64,000 nucleotides of DNA from Limisphaerales bacterium (GCA_014382585.1 JACNJL010000041.1:62001-126000), one strand, 5' to 3'; counted from the first letter of the stretch, positions 29,251-38,296 are shown. The notes: generated by a model not told the origin, from the letters alone. Numbers and translations: made by a program.

Positions 29251-29304
29251 GGCAGGGCGTGTTCTCCGAGCGCGCCAAGGCGGTTTTGGAGAAACCGCCC
29301 TACC
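29251..29304. repeat. Imperfect inverted repeat between convergent lysS and thrC
   Basis: Two 17-bp arms (29251-29267 and 29288-29304, 14 of 17 positions complementary) flank GC-rich sequence. An inner 8-bp perfect hairpin (GGCGGTTT/AAACCGCC) is at 29279-29299. The right arm runs over the thrC stop codon. It may serve as a bidirectional terminator, although no long T-run is present, or be a copy of an interspersed intergenic repeat. Confidence 0.65.
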
Positions 29305-30523
29305 CTAACGCCCCCCAATTCATCGGCGCATTCAAATCAATCCGCGGCACCTCCGCGCTTACACTCTCCGGATATTTCTGCGCCGCGCCGGTATTGAAAA
29401 TTAACACGCGATCCTTCAGCTTCACCTTCCCCTGCCCCATCAACTGATCCAACACCCCGAGGCAAACTGAAGTCTCCGGACACACGGCAATGCCCTCCAT
29501 AGAATTCGCCAGCTGCATCCATTTCGAAATATCCCCCTCCGGCGCGCTCATCGCCATGCCGCCACTTTCACGCACGGCATCGAGGATCATAAAATCCCCC
29601 ACCGCCTGTGGCACGCGCAACCCACTCGCAATCGTCGCCGCATTCGCCACGCGCTTGGCGTGACGCGCCCCCGTTCTAAACGCCTTTACAATCGGGGCAC
29701 AGCCATCGCTTTGGCAGGCAACCATCTTCGGCCGCTTGCCGCTTTTCAGCCAACCCAACGCCTCCAACTCGGCGAATGCTTTCCACATTCCAATCAACCC
29801 CGTGCCGCCGCCGGTGGGGTACAAAATCCAATCCGGCAGCTCCCATTCAAACTGCTCGGCCAACTCCAGCCCCATTGTCTTTTTGCCTTCGATCCGATAC
29901 GGCTCCTTCAACGTCGACACATCAAACCAGCCCATCGCCTCCGCCCCTTCGCGCACCAGCCGCCCGCAGTCATCAATCAACCCATCCACCGCAAACACCC
30001 TCGCACCGTGCAGCAGACATTCTTTTTGGTTAATCAAGGGCGTGTCCTCCGGCATAAAAACAAAACACTCCATCCCCGCCCGCGCCGCATACGCCGCTAA
30101 CGCGCCACCGGCATTACCTGCCGTCGGCGCGGCGACTCGTTTAATGCCTAACTCTTTAGCCATCGTCACCGCCATAGCCATCCCACGCGCCTTGAAGCTT
30201 CCAGTCGGCAAACGGCTTTCGTCTTTGATCAACAAATTCTCTAAACCAAACTCCGCGCCCAATCGTTTGGCGGGAAGAATAGGCGTGATGGTTTCCGTAA
30301 GCGAAACAATGCTCGCCGGATCATCCATCGGTAACAATTCCAAATAACGCCAAAGCGTGGGCGGTCGGCCAAAGAGCGCCTTTTTCGGAAACTCTTTTTT
30401 CACCAAATCCAAATCGTACCGCACCCAAAGCGGTCGCTGACAGCGCGTGCACAATCCGTGCACCTCGCCCGCGGGATATTCCGTGCCACAATCAGCACAC
30501 TCCAAATGCGTCACAAACGGCAT
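29300..30523 (-). CDS. thrC: Threonine synthase
   Basis: A PLP enzyme converting O-phosphohomoserine to threonine. The start MPFVTHLECADCG at 30523 gives 407 residues; the longer frame extends into the intergenic region. A zinc ribbon (CADCG, CTRCQ) opens the protein, as in many thrC-type II relatives. The PLP lysine is in DESRLPTGSFKARG, and the phosphate-binding loop is TAGNAGGALAAYAARAG. PTGGGTGLIGMWK contains the glycine-rich loop. It is divergent from the Gfo/Idh gene. Confidence 0.92.
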   Translation of the reverse strand: MPFVTHLECADCGTEYPAGEVHGLCTRCQRPLWVRYDLDLVKKEFPKKALFGRPPTLWRYLELLPMDDPASIVSLTETITPILPAKRLGAEFGLENLLIKDESRLPTGSFKARGMAMAVTMAKELGIKRVAAPTAGNAGGALAAYAARAGMECFVFMPEDTPLINQKECLLHGARVFAVDGLIDDCGRLVREGAEAMGWFDVSTLKEPYRIEGKKTMGLELAEQFEWELPDWILYPTGGGTGLIGMWKAFAELEALGWLKSGKRPKMVACQSDGCAPIVKAFRTGARHAKRVANAATIASGLRVPQAVGDFMILDAVRESGGMAMSAPEGDISKWMQLANSMEGIAVCPETSVCLGVLDQLMGQGKVKLKDRVLIFNTGAAQKYPESVSAEVPRIDLNAPMNWGALG

Positions 30524-30653
30524 TCGCGAAGAAACCCTATTTAGGCGTACGCCGTCAAGGATGTCAGCAACATGCCGTGCACACACCATGAACATCCATG
30601 CTGCGATGCAAGCTTGAATCCGCATTCCCAATTCAGGCACAGTCCCCTCCGTT

Positions 30654-31694
30654 ATGGCGCGGAAAATTCGTATGGGCTTTATCGGTGTCGGCTCGATGGG
30701 CTTCAGTCATTTACAGCTATTCCACAAGGATTGCGGTAAACAAGCTGAAGCCGTCGCCCTCTCCGCCCGCGATGCCGGACGCATCCAACGTGCCAAGACG
30801 ATCGCGCCAGAAATGACGCTCTTCAAAAACGAAAAAGACCTCATCCAAAGCGACCTCGACGCCGTAGTGATCTCTTCACCCAACTTCACCCACGTGCCAC
30901 TCGCGCTAGCAGCTCTCAAAACGGACAAACATGTTTTCCTGGAGAAACCCATCGGTATCACCTCCGCCGAATGCCAAAAACTCCTGCGCGCCTCGCAGCG
31001 TAGCGACCGGGTGCTAATGATCGGCCATGAGCTACGCTACTCACCGTATTTTGCAAAATTTAAAACGCTGATCGACGGCGGTGCGATTGGCACGCCGCGG
31101 ATGACCTGGTGCAAAGAATTTCGCGGGCCATTCCAACCCAAAAGTCGCGATTGGATTCAAGACCGCCGGAAAAGCGGCGGTTGCCTCGTGGACAAAAATT
31201 GCCATCATTTTGATTTAATGAATTGGTGGCTCGGCGCGCGCCCCAAACGCGTGTGCGCTTTCGGCAGCAACGCCGTCAACCGCGTCATCCCCGACCCCAA
31301 CCAAGCGCACGACCACGCGACCGTTAGTTGGGAATACGACAATGGCGCGAAAGGCACACTGCACCTCAGCCTCTTCGCCCACGAACCGCCCAAGGAAACC
31401 CTCGAGATGGGCATCGTTGGCGACGCCGGCGTTTTGCAAACCGACCTCGACAACCTGAAAATTCTCCACTGGAAAAAAGGCCACGACAAACCGCGCGCCA
31501 TTTCCGTAAAAGCCAAGCGCGGCATCGGCTGGGGCGGCCATTTAGGGTTTGCCGAAATGCATCCCGCGTTCATTCGTGCCATTCGGAAAAACGAAACACC
31601 GCTGACTTCCGTGGCGAACACCCTCGATGGATCGCTGCTGGCAATTGCCGCTGAGGAATCCATTCGAAAAAAACAAACCATCACCATTAAATAA
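30654..31694 (+). CDS. Gfo/Idh/MocA family oxidoreductase
   Basis: A 346-residue NAD(P)-dependent oxidoreductase with the Rossmann motif MGFIGVGSMGFSH and the conserved EKPIGITSAE. The later KNCHHFDLMNWW is the usual His region of the active site. The next gene starts on the base after its stop, so the two are coupled. Together with the glycosidase-like partner this suggests catabolism of a specific sugar or sugar acid. Confidence 0.9.
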   Translation: MARKIRMGFIGVGSMGFSHLQLFHKDCGKQAEAVALSARDAGRIQRAKTIAPEMTLFKNEKDLIQSDLDAVVISSPNFTHVPLALAALKTDKHVFLEKPIGITSAECQKLLRASQRSDRVLMIGHELRYSPYFAKFKTLIDGGAIGTPRMTWCKEFRGPFQPKSRDWIQDRRKSGGCLVDKNCHHFDLMNWWLGARPKRVCAFGSNAVNRVIPDPNQAHDHATVSWEYDNGAKGTLHLSLFAHEPPKETLEMGIVGDAGVLQTDLDNLKILHWKKGHDKPRAISVKAKRGIGWGGHLGFAEMHPAFIRAIRKNETPLTSVANTLDGSLLAIAAEESIRKKQTITIK

Positions 31695-32669
31695 ATGAGC
31701 AACCATCCCATCACCGAGCAACTCCTCAACGGCGCCCTCATCCGCGAACCCGTTGGCAACGAACAAGGCTATTGGTCCGGCGCACCCGGTTGGACTTGGG
31801 ACCAAACCGACCAAGCCGCTTATGTGTGCTACCGCATCCGCCGCCCACGCGAGGTGGAACCGGATCGTGGCGGCGAATCGCGCATCGCCAAGACGACAGA
31901 CTTTGAGAATTTCGAAGACGTGTGGGCCGTGCAAAAGAGCGATTACAATTCCGCTTCCATCGAAAAGAGCACCCTCAAACGCGGCTCTGACGGGCAATGG
32001 CGCTATTTTACCAGCTACGTTGCACCCGAAGACGGCCGTTGGTGCACCACGATCAACACGGCTGAAAACATCGAAGCACTTGATCCCGCAAACACGAAGC
32101 GACTTTTCACCGCCACCGATCTTGGCCTCGAAGGCGTGAAAGATCCGTGGCTGATGGAAGTAGATGGCACGTATTATTTATATCTCAGCGTCGCCATCAA
32201 CACCGCCACCACCAGCGACAGCTCGCACGAATCACTAGATATTTTCAATACCGGCGAATGCAAAAGCGCCACCGCGTTGGCCGCTTCCACCGATCTCGAT
32301 AATTGGGATTGGCAGGGCATCGTCCTCCAACCCGAAGGCGACACTGCGTGGGACAAATACTGCCGCCGCATCAACAGCGTGCTGCCACTCGATGGGAAAT
32401 ATTACGCCTTCTACGACGGCAGCGAAGGCCACCACCAAAACTACGAAGAACGCACCGGAATCGCCGTTTCGGATGATTTGAGAAATTGGGAAATCTTAAC
32501 GCCCGATGCGCCTTGCATCACCAGCCCGCACACCACCGGCTCGCTGCGTTACATCGACGCCCAACATCACGGCAACGAAATCATTTTCATGCACGAACTC
32601 ACCCGCGAAAACGGTGCGCACGAGATGCGGTTGACAAAATTTGCGGCGGATGGGTTTTCATTGGAATAA
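31695..32669 (+). CDS. Glycoside hydrolase family 43/32-like five-bladed propeller protein
   Basis: A 324-residue protein without a visible signal peptide. Segments such as WSGAPGWTWDQTDQ, VKDPWLMEVDGTYYLYLSVA and YYAFYDGSEGHHQNYEERTG resemble blades of GH43/GH32-type enzymes, and the KDPW motif fits the second conserved acidic position. The first catalytic Asp and the general acid cannot be assigned with certainty. It is immediately downstream of, and probably translationally coupled to, the oxidoreductase. Confidence 0.65.
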   Translation: MSNHPITEQLLNGALIREPVGNEQGYWSGAPGWTWDQTDQAAYVCYRIRRPREVEPDRGGESRIAKTTDFENFEDVWAVQKSDYNSASIEKSTLKRGSDGQWRYFTSYVAPEDGRWCTTINTAENIEALDPANTKRLFTATDLGLEGVKDPWLMEVDGTYYLYLSVAINTATTSDSSHESLDIFNTGECKSATALAASTDLDNWDWQGIVLQPEGDTAWDKYCRRINSVLPLDGKYYAFYDGSEGHHQNYEERTGIAVSDDLRNWEILTPDAPCITSPHTTGSLRYIDAQHHGNEIIFMHELTRENGAHEMRLTKFAADGFSLE

Positions 32670-32720
32670 ATTTCAGACACAGATTCACAAACTTTTACGA
32701 ATGAAAAAACCTGTGTCAAA

Positions 32721-34010
32721 TTACTCTGGCAAATCCTTCCCTTTCGTCTCCGGCAAATAAGCGATCGCCACAAGCCCGAGTAAAAAAGTGGTTCCGAGCA
32801 AGCTCAGGGCATCTCGAATTGCGAAGCCTTCAATTGATTTGACAATACCGGAAAGAATTAACATTGGCGCCGCAACAATTCGGCCGACATTGAAACAAAA
32901 ACTTGTGCCCGTCGCCCGCAGGTGATTTGGGAACAATTCCGGAAAATAAACTGCATATCCCGCGTGCATACAGAGTGTGAAAAACCCAAACACCGGCAGC
33001 AACCACAACAGTTGATTGTAATTCTGGGGCAAAAAACAAATGACCGGCACCACCAAAAACGCCCCCAAATGGCCGAGAATGAACGCCTTGTGTCGACCGA
33101 TGCGCGCACAGATTGGCCCGAAAAGCAGCAGCCCAACTCCGGCCCCGGTTGTCTGCACAATGCCATAGGCGAACTTCGATTGCTTGGCCGCCTCTGCCAC
33201 ACTCGCGCCTTCAGCCAGCAACATTTCTTTCGCCAATCCTTGTGTGGCAATGACCACCGCCCAAAAACTCGCCAAGCCCACCGCCGCCAGCATCATCCCC
33301 AGCAGCGCGTGCTTGCGCCATTTGGAATGCTTGAACAATTCACGGTAACTGCCCGCATTAGATTTTGAGTTGTCCGCCGCTTTTTTCCAACGTTCAGGTT
33401 CTTTCACTGTCGCGCGCACCCACACGACAAGCAGTGCTGGCAAAATGCCAATTAAATAAGCGTACCGCCATTGCGCGCCCACCGCCATTCCGGCCAGGGC
33501 GGCCATCCACGTGCCCAACACGCTGGAGGCGTGAAAAATACTGGCAGCGTGCGTGCGAGCGTGTTTGGGGAAAATCTCCGCCACCAAGCTCGCGGCTACT
33601 GCCCATTCGCCGCCCACGCCCATCGCCACAAAAAATCGCAGCGCAGCGATCTGCCACAAGTCAGTTGCAAAATAAGTGAGGCCGGAAAAAAGTGAGTAAG
33701 TGAGGATGGTCGCAATCATTATCGGCCGTCGCCCATAACGATCGGCCAGCGAACCAAAAAGCAATCCGCCCGCGGTGCCGCCCAGCAGAAACGCGGCGAG
33801 AAACCAGTCACCCCACATATCCACTTTTGCCGCGCGCACCTTGTCGTCGGTGATGCCCGAAAGCAAATCGTTAAGCATCTCCCCACGTGTGAGATTGAAG
33901 ATCTGCCCTTCGTAGACATCAAAAACCCAACCCGCACAAGCGATGACAAGAATCACCCATTGATACCGCGTGATACCACTGTACCAATGTTTGCCAGCGG
34001 GTTCTCCCAT
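32721..34010 (-). CDS. MFS transporter
   Basis: A 429-residue major facilitator superfamily protein with about 12 hydrophobic segments. The motif GSLADRYGRRPIMI between helices 2 and 3 is the MFS signature. Sequence style (VGGEWAVAASLVAEIFPKHA) resembles metabolite:proton symporters of the shikimate/sialic-acid/aromatic-acid group. Its start codon overlaps the lipoprotein stop by one base (TAATG), so it is co-translated with the lipoprotein and probably with the FHA kinase upstream. Confidence 0.9.
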   Translation of the reverse strand: MGEPAGKHWYSGITRYQWVILVIACAGWVFDVYEGQIFNLTRGEMLNDLLSGITDDKVRAAKVDMWGDWFLAAFLLGGTAGGLLFGSLADRYGRRPIMIATILTYSLFSGLTYFATDLWQIAALRFFVAMGVGGEWAVAASLVAEIFPKHARTHAASIFHASSVLGTWMAALAGMAVGAQWRYAYLIGILPALLVVWVRATVKEPERWKKAADNSKSNAGSYRELFKHSKWRKHALLGMMLAAVGLASFWAVVIATQGLAKEMLLAEGASVAEAAKQSKFAYGIVQTTGAGVGLLLFGPICARIGRHKAFILGHLGAFLVVPVICFLPQNYNQLLWLLPVFGFFTLCMHAGYAVYFPELFPNHLRATGTSFCFNVGRIVAAPMLILSGIVKSIEGFAIRDALSLLGTTFLLGLVAIAYLPETKGKDLPE

Positions 34011-34465
34011 TATTCCGTTTCCTCTGGGCGTTGGAGGTGAAAGGTGCCGTGATCTTTGGGGCTGCGATAGTTGAACTGCAGTTGATTGGTGGTGCCGCTG
34101 CCGTTGTAGTGATAAAGGCCGCCTGCAAGCTTGCCGAGGTCGGCCTCGCCTCGGAATTGATATTGGTGATTAGACTCGGTGACGGTCATATCCAGCCCGT
34201 ATCCGAAGCTGATGGGCAGGATGCCCCATTTGTACTTGGCGTGAAAGCGCGTGTGATAAACGCCTCCCTCTTTGCGCGTGATGAGGCAGCGCAGCACGTC
34301 GTTGTGTTGATTGGTGTCGCTATGCCAACGGCCAACCCATTGGCCTACGATGCCGCTGCCGGTGCTGGCGGTATTACTGGCAGCCTCCCAATCCCGATCA
34401 AACGTGGAGCAACCCGCACCCAACAATGCGAGGCCAAGCGAAAAAATCAATGTGCGCGGGTTCAT
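34010..34465 (-). CDS. Lipoprotein of unknown function
   Basis: A 151-residue protein starting at ATG 34465 (MNPRTLIF). A signal peptide ends in the lipobox LGAGC, so it is likely to be lipidated. The mature part has repeated short beta-strand-like segments (VGQWVGRWHSDTNQHND, YHTRFHAKYKWGILP, GGLYHYNGSG), suggesting a small beta-barrel or lipocalin-like fold. I do not recognise the family. It lies between the FHA kinase and the MFS transporter. Confidence 0.75.
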   Translation of the reverse strand: MNPRTLIFSLGLALLGAGCSTFDRDWEAASNTASTGSGIVGQWVGRWHSDTNQHNDVLRCLITRKEGGVYHTRFHAKYKWGILPISFGYGLDMTVTESNHQYQFRGEADLGKLAGGLYHYNGSGTTNQLQFNYRSPKDHGTFHLQRPEETE

Positions 34466-34504
34466 TTGCGGGAGGTTAGCGGGCGGAATGCTTCGTGGCA
34501 ATAC

Positions 34505-36073
34505 TCAGGTGAGCGAGGCATCGCAATGCGGGCACGGGCCGGGTTGGTCACTCAGCAATTTTCCACCGCATTGACTGCAGGTGAATCGCTTGGGTTTCAA
34601 TAAGTGTTTCCCGATTGCCGAAAGCCCAAACCAAAAGATTAGAATAAAAATAACACTGCCCAGAATTTTATCCTTCGGCAAATCCCTCAGGCCGATCACC
34701 AGCAACAAAGCAAAAAATGCGACCACGGCAATGAAGCCCTGATACCACGGATTATCACGTGCCTCGATACTGCCCCAACCTGCGGCAGCGATTTTTTCGT
34801 GCACGGTGGGCTGGGGGATTTCAAACACCGGCGGTGTGGAATCGTTCCGCGTGGGCACGAGTGGCGGCGGTTCGTCAGAAGGCGCGTGGCCGAGTGTCGA
34901 AGGGGTGATTGGCGGCAAGGATGAATCGTCGCTACTGGAAATCCATTCTTCAACAGCAGCGGCACTGGCGGGGCGATGGGCGGGATCTTTGGCAAGGCAC
35001 GCCATGATCATTGCGCAGACGGCATCGGGCACTTGGTTTTGTAAACCTAATTCGGAGAGGCGCTCGGCGAGCGGCTTGGCTTCGACATTGAGAACCTGAT
35101 AGGTGACATCGCCGCTGGAGAACGGCGGACGGCTGGTGAGCAGTTCGTAAAAAGTAGAGCCGAGCGCGTAGAGATCATCACTGGCACGTGGAATTTCGCC
35201 GCGCATTTGCTGGGGGCTCATATAAAGCGTGGTGCCGCTCACGCTGCCTTGCATTGAGGAACGACTGAGACTATCGGCCATCGAAGCGGCAATGCCAAAA
35301 TCGGCGAGCTTCAAATTGCCTTCCGCATCAACCATCATATTTGCCGGCTTGAGATCGCGATGGACGATTTTGTTTTGATGCGCGTACTCGAGCGCGTCGC
35401 AAAGCTGCGACATCAAAGGCCGCAGTGTTTCCCATTTAAAACAATTGCCGGGTTGACTGAGCCGCATCGTGGCGAGGTCTTGGCCGTTGATAAATTCCAG
35501 CGTGACAAAAGCCGGTTCGCCCGGCGGCTGCACGAGATCGTGAATGCGGATGATGTTGTTATGGCTAAGATGGCGGCTCTTTTGCACCTCGCGTCTGAGA
35601 TCAGAAATCGCCACGGCATCATTGGCCATTTCTGGCGGGAGACGTTTCAGGGCGATTTCTTCACTCAACTCCTCATCACGCGCCAGCCAAACCTCGCCGC
35701 GTCCACCGCGACCGATGGGGCGAATGAGCCGATAACGCCGCGCCAACACTTCATCCACCTTAGCCTGGACGCTCGTTGGCGCTTGCAAGGCCAGCCAGCG
35801 ATCGCCCACTTGGAGGGTTTGGCCGGGGCTCACGCCCAAGCGACCGCGCACGCCCATCCCATCCAGAAAAATACCGGCCGTTGTGCCGAGGTCTTCGATG
35901 AAGAGTTCGCCGTTTTGCAAATGCAAGCGCGCGTGCTCCGCCTCCGCGCCTCCGATGAGAATTGCCGACCCCGTTGCCGAGCCAATCGCGTGCACGCCTT
36001 CGCCGAGGAGGAATTCGGAAAGCACCACGCCATCCGCACCGGCTATCAGCACTTTGATCGCGTCCGTGGGCAT
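34505..36073 (-). CDS. FHA domain Ser/Thr protein kinase with membrane and zinc-ribbon tail
   Basis: A 522-residue Hanks-type kinase. The N-terminal ~100 residues look like an FHA domain (HARLHLQNGELFIEDLG). The kinase domain (residues ~115-375) keeps every key motif: IGRGGRGEVWLA, the beta-3 Lys in IALKRL, HRDLKPANMM, LADFG, and SPQQ. A Ser/Pro-rich linker is followed by two hydrophobic segments and a final CxxC-x(10)-CxxC zinc ribbon (CSQCGG, CPHCDA). The kinase should therefore be anchored in the inner membrane with both ends cytosolic. It starts 17 bp downstream of tRNA-Ser and is followed by the lipoprotein and transporter genes. Confidence 0.92.
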   Translation of the reverse strand: MPTDAIKVLIAGADGVVLSEFLLGEGVHAIGSATGSAILIGGAEAEHARLHLQNGELFIEDLGTTAGIFLDGMGVRGRLGVSPGQTLQVGDRWLALQAPTSVQAKVDEVLARRYRLIRPIGRGGRGEVWLARDEELSEEIALKRLPPEMANDAVAISDLRREVQKSRHLSHNNIIRIHDLVQPPGEPAFVTLEFINGQDLATMRLSQPGNCFKWETLRPLMSQLCDALEYAHQNKIVHRDLKPANMMVDAEGNLKLADFGIAASMADSLSRSSMQGSVSGTTLYMSPQQMRGEIPRASDDLYALGSTFYELLTSRPPFSSGDVTYQVLNVEAKPLAERLSELGLQNQVPDAVCAMIMACLAKDPAHRPASAAAVEEWISSSDDSSLPPITPSTLGHAPSDEPPPLVPTRNDSTPPVFEIPQPTVHEKIAAAGWGSIEARDNPWYQGFIAVVAFFALLLVIGLRDLPKDKILGSVIFILIFWFGLSAIGKHLLKPKRFTCSQCGGKLLSDQPGPCPHCDASLT

Positions 36074-36090
36074 CGCGGCATTTTGAAGAA

Positions 36091-36181
36091 TGGCGGAGAG
36101 GGCGGGATTCGAACCCGCGTTACCCGTTATAGGTAAACCAGTTTAGCAAACTAGCGCATTCGACCACTCTGCCACCTCTCC
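36091..36181 (-). tRNA. tRNA-Ser (anticodon GCT)
   Basis: A 91-nt class II tRNA on the minus strand with acceptor stem GGAGAGG/CCTCTCC, anticodon loop TTGCTAA (GCT, codons AGC/AGU), a long variable arm and encoded CCA. Confidence 0.97.
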
Positions 36182-36197
36182 GACCGGTTCGGCGAGG

Positions 36198-36226
36198 AAC
36201 TTACCCCCCTTTGGTGAGTGAGTCAA
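36198..36226 (-). promoter_or_regulatory. Promoter of tRNA-Ser
   Basis: On the minus strand TTGACT (36221-36226), a 17-nt spacer and TAAGTT (36198-36203). The -10 box is weak (3/6). The FHA kinase gene could also be read from it. Confidence 0.4.
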
Positions 36227-36277
36227 ACCCTCGCGCAAATTGGACATCGCCCGCCACCTGTGGCACATTAGGCAACT

Positions 36278-36448
36278 ATGAAACAGCTACAACAAATCGA
36301 CCCCAAATCCCTCATCATCGGCTTCCTCCTCTGCGCGGTAGTTTTCCTAACCCTCGGCCTCGCCCAAGCCGAAGTCGTCAAAGTCCGCATTATCGGCATC
36401 GACAAAGGAACCTTCGAAAGCTGGGATGCCGTCAAGGTAAGTAATTAA
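36278..36448 (+). CDS. Small single-span membrane or secreted protein (56 aa)
   Basis: An ATG-started frame of 56 residues: MKQLQQIDPKSL, a hydrophobic stretch (IIGFLLCAVVFLTLGLA), then QAEVVKVRIIG and a short polar tail ending KVSN. It could be a membrane anchor or a signal peptide cut after AQA. It lies in an otherwise empty gap between tRNA-Ser and rmuC. The family is not recognised and no ribosome-binding site is visible, so the call is moderate. Confidence 0.5.
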   Translation: MKQLQQIDPKSLIIGFLLCAVVFLTLGLAQAEVVKVRIIGIDKGTFESWDAVKVSN

Positions 36449-36472
36449 GATTACCCAAGATTAGCTCCGAGC

Positions 36473-36500
36473 TTGCCAACGCCAGTGGAGAGATTAAAAC
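36473..36500 (+). promoter_or_regulatory. Candidate rmuC promoter, leaderless
   Basis: TTGCCA (5/6), 16-nt spacer, TAAAAC (4/6). The expected start is about one base before the rmuC ATG. Confidence 0.4.
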
Positions 36501-36508
36501 TAGGCGCG

Positions 36509-37621
36509 ATGGATATTCTTTTGCCCGTCGTGCTATTTGTTGTCGGATTTATTCTTGGTGCCTTAATCATTTGGCAGCTCAAAAAGACCGAAGCCGATGC
36601 TGCCCGCCGTAGCGCGGAAGAGATCGAAGCCTCCTTTGGGCATTTATCCCGACAAGCCCTCTTCGAAAATCAACACCAATTTCTGGAGCTGGCCCAAAGT
36701 GAATTTGCCAAACTTCAAGTCGGTTCTGGACAACAGTTGGATCAAAAAAAAGAACTGATCGATTCAAGCCTTCAAACCATTCACCGCTCATTGAAGGATC
36801 TAGGTGAAAGCACTGCGGGGCTTCGTGAACAAATTCAATTATCACGAAACCGAATTGACAACCTCAACGAGACAACCGACCAATTGCGCCTCACCCTTTC
36901 CAACAGCCAAGCACGCGGCCAATGGGGCGAACGATTGGTGGAAGATATTTTGAGCTTACTCGGAATGATGGAAGGGAAAAATTATTCCAAACAATCCAAA
37001 GAAGGCGATGGCCGACCGGACTTCACGTTTAACCTGCCCAAGGAAAAGCGCTTGAACATGGATGTTAAATTCCCCATCACCCATTATGAAAAATACCTCG
37101 CCTCAAAAGATGAAACGATTCAAGCCGGCGAAAAGAAACAATTTCTCACTGATGTGCGCAATCACGTCAACGCCGTGGCTAAGCGTTCTTACATTGACCC
37201 CGCCGGCGGCACGGTTGATTTCGTCCTGCTTTTCATTCCCAACGAAAGTATATATAGCTTCATCAATCAGGAAGACCACGAGCTGATCGATTTCGCAATG
37301 AAAAAACAAATCGTGCTCTGCTCCCCACTTACGCTCTATGCCATCCTCTCGTTGATCCGCCAATCCGTCGCCAGCTTTGCTGTCGAGAGAAAAGCTGGTG
37401 ACCTCCAGAAATTAGTGCAGGATTTCAGCATCCAATGGGAGAAATACAGCGAAAAAATTGATGCCTTGGGCAAGACTCTTTTCACTGTAAACAATCATTA
37501 CGATCAACTCAAAACTACCCGCGCTAGCGCTCTCGAGCGCCCAATGCGAAAAATTTTGGATTTGAAACTAGAGCAGCAGGATGAAAGCCCGCCCGCGATC
37601 ACTGGAAGCAATTCAGATTGA
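36509..37621 (+). CDS. rmuC: DNA recombination protein RmuC
   Basis: A 370-residue protein. An N-terminal transmembrane segment (MDILLPVVLFVVGFILGALII) and a coiled-coil region (~residues 25-140) lead into the nuclease-like RmuC domain with GQWGERLVEDILSLLGM, GRPDFTFNLP and MDVKFPITHYEKY. RmuC family proteins limit certain recombination events at DNA inversions; the mechanism is poorly known. The ATG at 36509 is preferred over the upstream frame extension. It is convergent with the YbjN-like gene. Confidence 0.93.
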   Translation: MDILLPVVLFVVGFILGALIIWQLKKTEADAARRSAEEIEASFGHLSRQALFENQHQFLELAQSEFAKLQVGSGQQLDQKKELIDSSLQTIHRSLKDLGESTAGLREQIQLSRNRIDNLNETTDQLRLTLSNSQARGQWGERLVEDILSLLGMMEGKNYSKQSKEGDGRPDFTFNLPKEKRLNMDVKFPITHYEKYLASKDETIQAGEKKQFLTDVRNHVNAVAKRSYIDPAGGTVDFVLLFIPNESIYSFINQEDHELIDFAMKKQIVLCSPLTLYAILSLIRQSVASFAVERKAGDLQKLVQDFSIQWEKYSEKIDALGKTLFTVNNHYDQLKTTRASALERPMRKILDLKLEQQDESPPAITGSNSD

Positions 37622-37625
37622 GACT

Positions 37626-38183
37626 TCAATTGTTTCGCAATTCTTCTCCAGGCAACTCCGGCCACGGCAATTCGCCTTCGGGTTTGGGGAGGTTGAAACG
37701 GTTGCTGAGGGGGAGTTCCTGTTCGGATTCACCTTCCTCTTCCAACATCCGAGCTGCCTCAGCGGCGGTTTTGCCTTGGTGCAAAATGGCCATCACTGCG
37801 GAATGAACACAATCCAACGCGCAAATAGCAAACCCTATCGTCGTGAAGATTGCTTCTTCACTCAGGCCGCACTCGGAATCGAAATACAACCGGCTCCGCG
37901 TCATCAGGAGGCCCCTGTCGAAGTCCATCTCGAGCCTACACATATTGTTACGCGGCCCGATTCGGACAATCAGTTCCGCGAGTGCCGCACGAGTGTCTTC
38001 CGGAATGCGCAGCGGATGATACGCCATCACCTGTAACGCCTCGTCCTCCACCTTCACAAAGGTGTTCCAAGCGCCTTCGTCAGTGGGCAAAACCGCCCAA
38101 GCAGCCTCATTTTCCGGATCGGCTTTGAACAACACTTCCGCCTCTTCGAACTGGTTCACGACTCTTTTAAATGTATCACTCAT
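37626..38183 (-). CDS. YbjN-like domain protein
   Basis: A 185-residue soluble protein. The central region (NMCRLEMDFDRGLLMTRSRL followed by LSEEAIFTTIGFAI and a terminal AVMAILHQGKTAAEA) has the layout of the YbjN/type III secretion chaperone-like fold. The N-terminus is acidic. The ATG has a good upstream AAAGGA at 6 nt. Function of the family is not settled. It is divergent from the large cytochrome-PSD1 gene. Confidence 0.7.
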   Translation of the reverse strand: MSDTFKRVVNQFEEAEVLFKADPENEAAWAVLPTDEGAWNTFVKVEDEALQVMAYHPLRIPEDTRAALAELIVRIGPRNNMCRLEMDFDRGLLMTRSRLYFDSECGLSEEAIFTTIGFAICALDCVHSAVMAILHQGKTAAEAARMLEEEGESEQELPLSNRFNLPKPEGELPWPELPGEELRNN

Positions 38184-38296
38184 GGTTTTCCTTTTGTTGA
38201 ATTAATTTCTATACGCACGATGGCATACTCGATGGGTCAAACACTGTCCCACCCGTGATTGCCCGAATACAATTATTATGGTATCGTCAAAGCCGT

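Noticed and set aside
32676-32717. GACACAG...CTGTGTC inverted repeat between the convergent glycosidase-like and MFS genes
   Set aside because: Only a 7-bp stem with a 28-nt loop and no T-run; too weak to call as a terminator.
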